From: Segniliparus rotundus DSM 44985
Lineage (GTDB): Bacteria; Actinomycetota; Actinomycetes; Mycobacteriales; Mycobacteriaceae
Direction: 5' to 3'
Assembly: GCF_000092825.1 (NCBI RefSeq)
Contig: NC_014168.1
Location: 2,099,946 to 2,163,945 of the forward strand
DNA length: 64,000 nucleotides
Positions 63,001 to 64,000 of the stretch are shown piece after piece (the first letter of the stretch is position 1; every line of letters starts with the position of its first letter). A program made the position numbers and the translations under genes. A model generated the notes under the pieces. That model had not been told where the DNA came from, made no database searches, and saw only the letters and a program-made list of their open reading frames with translations.

Positions 63001-63092
63001 ACGAGTTTGAGCGAGACGAAGGCCGCCACCACAAGCACGCCGACGATCATCGACATGGCCCGCACGCGCCGGGGTACAGTCCGAGGGCTCAT
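60021..63092 (-). CDS. UPF0182 family membrane protein
   Basis: A 1023-residue protein with seven or so N-terminal membrane helices (first 300 residues: LVGPYTDWLWFKELGQTSVF, LGFYAFALPFYVFILG), a very large extracytoplasmic domain (YTHGNGFVAAPANQVNEQGD, VEYDQERAPWYSY-type strands) and a C-terminal Gln/Pro/Ala-rich coiled region. This is the actinobacterial UPF0182 architecture. Function is not established. Its start at 63092 gives normal length. It faces the Lon/PDZ gene in the same direction, as in mycobacteria. Confidence 0.92.
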   Translation of the reverse strand: MSPRTVPRRVRAMSMIVGVLVVAAFVSLKLVGPYTDWLWFKELGQTSVFLTVLRVRAVAFLATSVLVGGLVFTSLWFAYRSRPMFIPVSAESPIARYRAVVENSVRLFGVGMPALFGMLAGFLMQANWPVIELYLHGSSFGVQDPQFHHDLGFYAFALPFYVFILGTLEVVAVVCFLANLVTHYLFDGIRPSRAGGMLTRAARVQLAVIAGIFFLLKAVGYWLDQYELLFSTRREALFNGAGYTDITAVLPAKLILTAIAMICAAAFFSAIVLRDLRVPALATALMVLSSVLVGMAWPATVQWLTATPNAREVEHDYIKRSIEATKLAFKLTEGDVKTVDWAAPQNKQEFAKSVQNDTNTLTHLRVLDPNLLSPTFTQLQRSRSFYGFPKQLALDRYQVDGQLRDYIVAVRELSSDNLTGNQANWQNRHLVYTHGNGFVAAPANQVNEQGDASPAQGQAPQGVTQGGLPVFAVSDLSNYTKDDPSVPPALRVSEPRVYYGPLIAASDPDYAIVGGPAQEYDQERAPWYSYRGAGGVPLGGFVNRFAFAVKYWELNFFRSEQITDSSKLLFVRNPRERVAKLAPWLTLDEKAYPAVVDGRIQWIVDGYTTLAQFPYSKPVSLRDATLDAQVSSAVRQSQLADQVSYIRNSVKATVDAYDGTVTLYQQDDKDPVLKAWMGVFPGLVKAKSQIPPQLAAHFRYPEDLFKVQRELLTRYHVDNPTVFFDQTAVWAVPLEPAGIGQSVGQANQPPYYMVASDPDPAHQGRASFQLTTVMTPQNQQYLAAHIAVASDPDDYGKIYIKQLPPSPQIPGPNNVANETRPTVSNDIGPRVNVVDPLYGNLLTVPVGDGGLLYLEPIYFQVKSRDAAFPLLYKVVVYFNGKIGFQSKVADALQDALGQAGINADLSAVATAQQPSSPPAQQPPPAQQSPEPAQQTKPQAQARLQALGQALDSAQQSLGSAQGAVETAKAKLDEAEKSGDFARIGQALANQQKAMDAYSAAVHAYQNAVVEFRKGVADLASLPN

Positions 63093-63178
63093 TCGCTGCC
63101 AGCCTGCGCAGCCGTGTTCGTGTCCACCACGACAACCACTCTACGGAAACCATCTGTCAGGACTGCGGGCAGCCAGCC

Positions 63179-64000
63179 TCAACACGAGGGAACGGGCCGG
63201 CCGGCCCGCAGATCGTCCAGCTCGCGCACGGCGTCGTGGAGGGTGGCGACTTTCACCACGCGCATGCCTGCGGGGATGTCTGTGCTCGCCTCGGAGCAGT
63301 TGTCGGAGGGGACGAGGAAAACTGTCGCGCCGTCTCGGCGGGCCCCGAGCATCTTGTGGGTGACGCCGCCGATGGGGCCGACCTTGCCGTCGGGCTCGAT
63401 CGTGCCAGTGCCCGCGATGTCCTTGCCGCCGGTGAGCTCGCCAGTGGTCAGCTTGTCGATCACGGCGAGGGCGAACATCAGCCCGCCGGAGGGGCCGCCG
63501 ATCTTCGCCGGGACGGCGATCCGCACATGGAAAGGCACGTCGGCGGCGAGCCGCATCTGGACGCCGATCCGGCCTTTCGACGGGTCGTTCTCCCGCGGCG
63601 CGAGAACGAGACGCGCGCTGCCGAGCGTGTCGCCCCGCTGGTATTGCACGACGACGGCTTCGCCCGCTTTGCGGGCGGCGACCGCCTTGGACACGTCTTC
63701 GAGCGTTTTGGCCGCCGCGCCGTCGACAGAGACGAGCCAATCGCCGGGCCGCAAGCTGCCGTCGGCGGGCGAGCCGGGCAGGATTTTGGCCACTCGGACC
63801 CGCAACGGATACCCCAGCTCGCCAAGGGCGGCCGCCTCGGCGGCTTCCTCGGAGTTGGAGAAATCGGCCGCGTTCTCTTGCTCGACTTGCTCTCTCGGCT
63901 TGTCGGAGGGATACACCTCTTCGCGCGGGACGAGCTCCTCGTCGCCAGAGAACCACAGGCTCATTGCTTGGAACATGTTGAGCTGGTCGGCCGCGGACAC
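63179..64000 (-). CDS. PDZ/Lon-type (S16) protease, N-terminus beyond window
   Basis: The visible 273 residues contain a PDZ domain (RVAKILPGSPADGSLRPGDW, LVSVDGAAAKTLEDV) and a Lon-type catalytic domain with Ser in IGGPSGGLMFALAVIDKL and Lys in LTGGKDIAGTGTI. The N-terminal membrane anchor normal for this YlbL-type family must lie beyond position 64000; the frame is open at the edge. It lies upstream of the UPF0182 gene, separated by 86 bp. Confidence 0.9.
   Translation of the reverse strand: MSAADQLNMFQAMSLWFSGDEELVPREEVYPSDKPREQVEQENAADFSNSEEAAEAAALGELGYPLRVRVAKILPGSPADGSLRPGDWLVSVDGAAAKTLEDVSKAVAARKAGEAVVVQYQRGDTLGSARLVLAPRENDPSKGRIGVQMRLAADVPFHVRIAVPAKIGGPSGGLMFALAVIDKLTTGELTGGKDIAGTGTIEPDGKVGPIGGVTHKMLGARRDGATVFLVPSDNCSEASTDIPAGMRVVKVATLHDAVRELDDLRAGRPVPSC

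Overview
The window is high-GC actinobacterial DNA from a mycolic-acid bacterium. Evidence: an lpqY-sugA-sugB sugar importer, a sigE-rseA-htrA-tatB block beside mrp and an O-methyltransferase, an MmpS/MmpL pair, DlaT with PepB and GcvT, a Zmp1-type M13 peptidase, and a UPF0182 protein next to a Lon/PDZ protein. Gene order resembles several separate Mycobacterium blocks stitched together, so a deep Mycobacteriales lineage such as Segniliparus is a reasonable guess. That is inference; no search was run.

Layout. 1-3.9 kb: a tightly coupled minus-strand operon of four unrecognised genes, including a lipoprotein and a large Gly/Ser-rich protein cut by the window edge. 4.1-7.5 kb: enoyl-CoA hydratase, queuosine-precursor transporter and a conserved-looking hypothetical. 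7.7-12.5 kb: tRNA-Gly, a trehalose-type ABC importer lacking its ATPase gene, and two tandem SGNH hydrolases. 12.6-21.6 kb: mrp, an MFS exporter, a frameshifted remnant, then tatB-htrA-rseA-sigE (envelope stress), zmp1 and a methyltransferase. 21.8-29.0 kb: gcvT, pepB, dlaT, a small secreted protein, an acyltransferase and a TetR regulator. The last two overlap tail to tail through a 15-bp repeat read in both directions.

29.25-48.8 kb is a degraded prophage integrated in the 3' end of tRNA-Ala(GGC), bounded by a 19/20-bp att repeat. It keeps an integrase, holin and GH25 lysin, a replication/recombination module on the minus strand, and a repressor/Cro-like switch with three TGCACA-N2-TGTGCA operators. 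It has no recognisable portal, capsid, large terminase or tail genes. Decay is visible as two IS3-family elements (one frameshifted, one intact and associated with a deletion), a truncated terminase small subunit, an in-frame amber codon, frameshifts and apparent gene fusions. Near the right end sit an HTH plus seven-TM gene pair and a triple CxxC protein, which look like cargo.

48.8-64 kb returns to host DNA: a secreted tandem-repeat protein, MmpS-MmpL, three DsbA-like thioredoxin-fold proteins with a MauE/DoxX protein, a secreted S15/CocE-type hydrolase, a double AAA+ Cdc48-like ATPase, initiator tRNA, a UPF0182 membrane protein and a Lon/PDZ protease that runs off the right edge.

A recurring TAGGCT hexamer lies 6-7 nt before the start codons of zmp1, the methyltransferase and the AAA ATPase, suggesting leaderless transcription.
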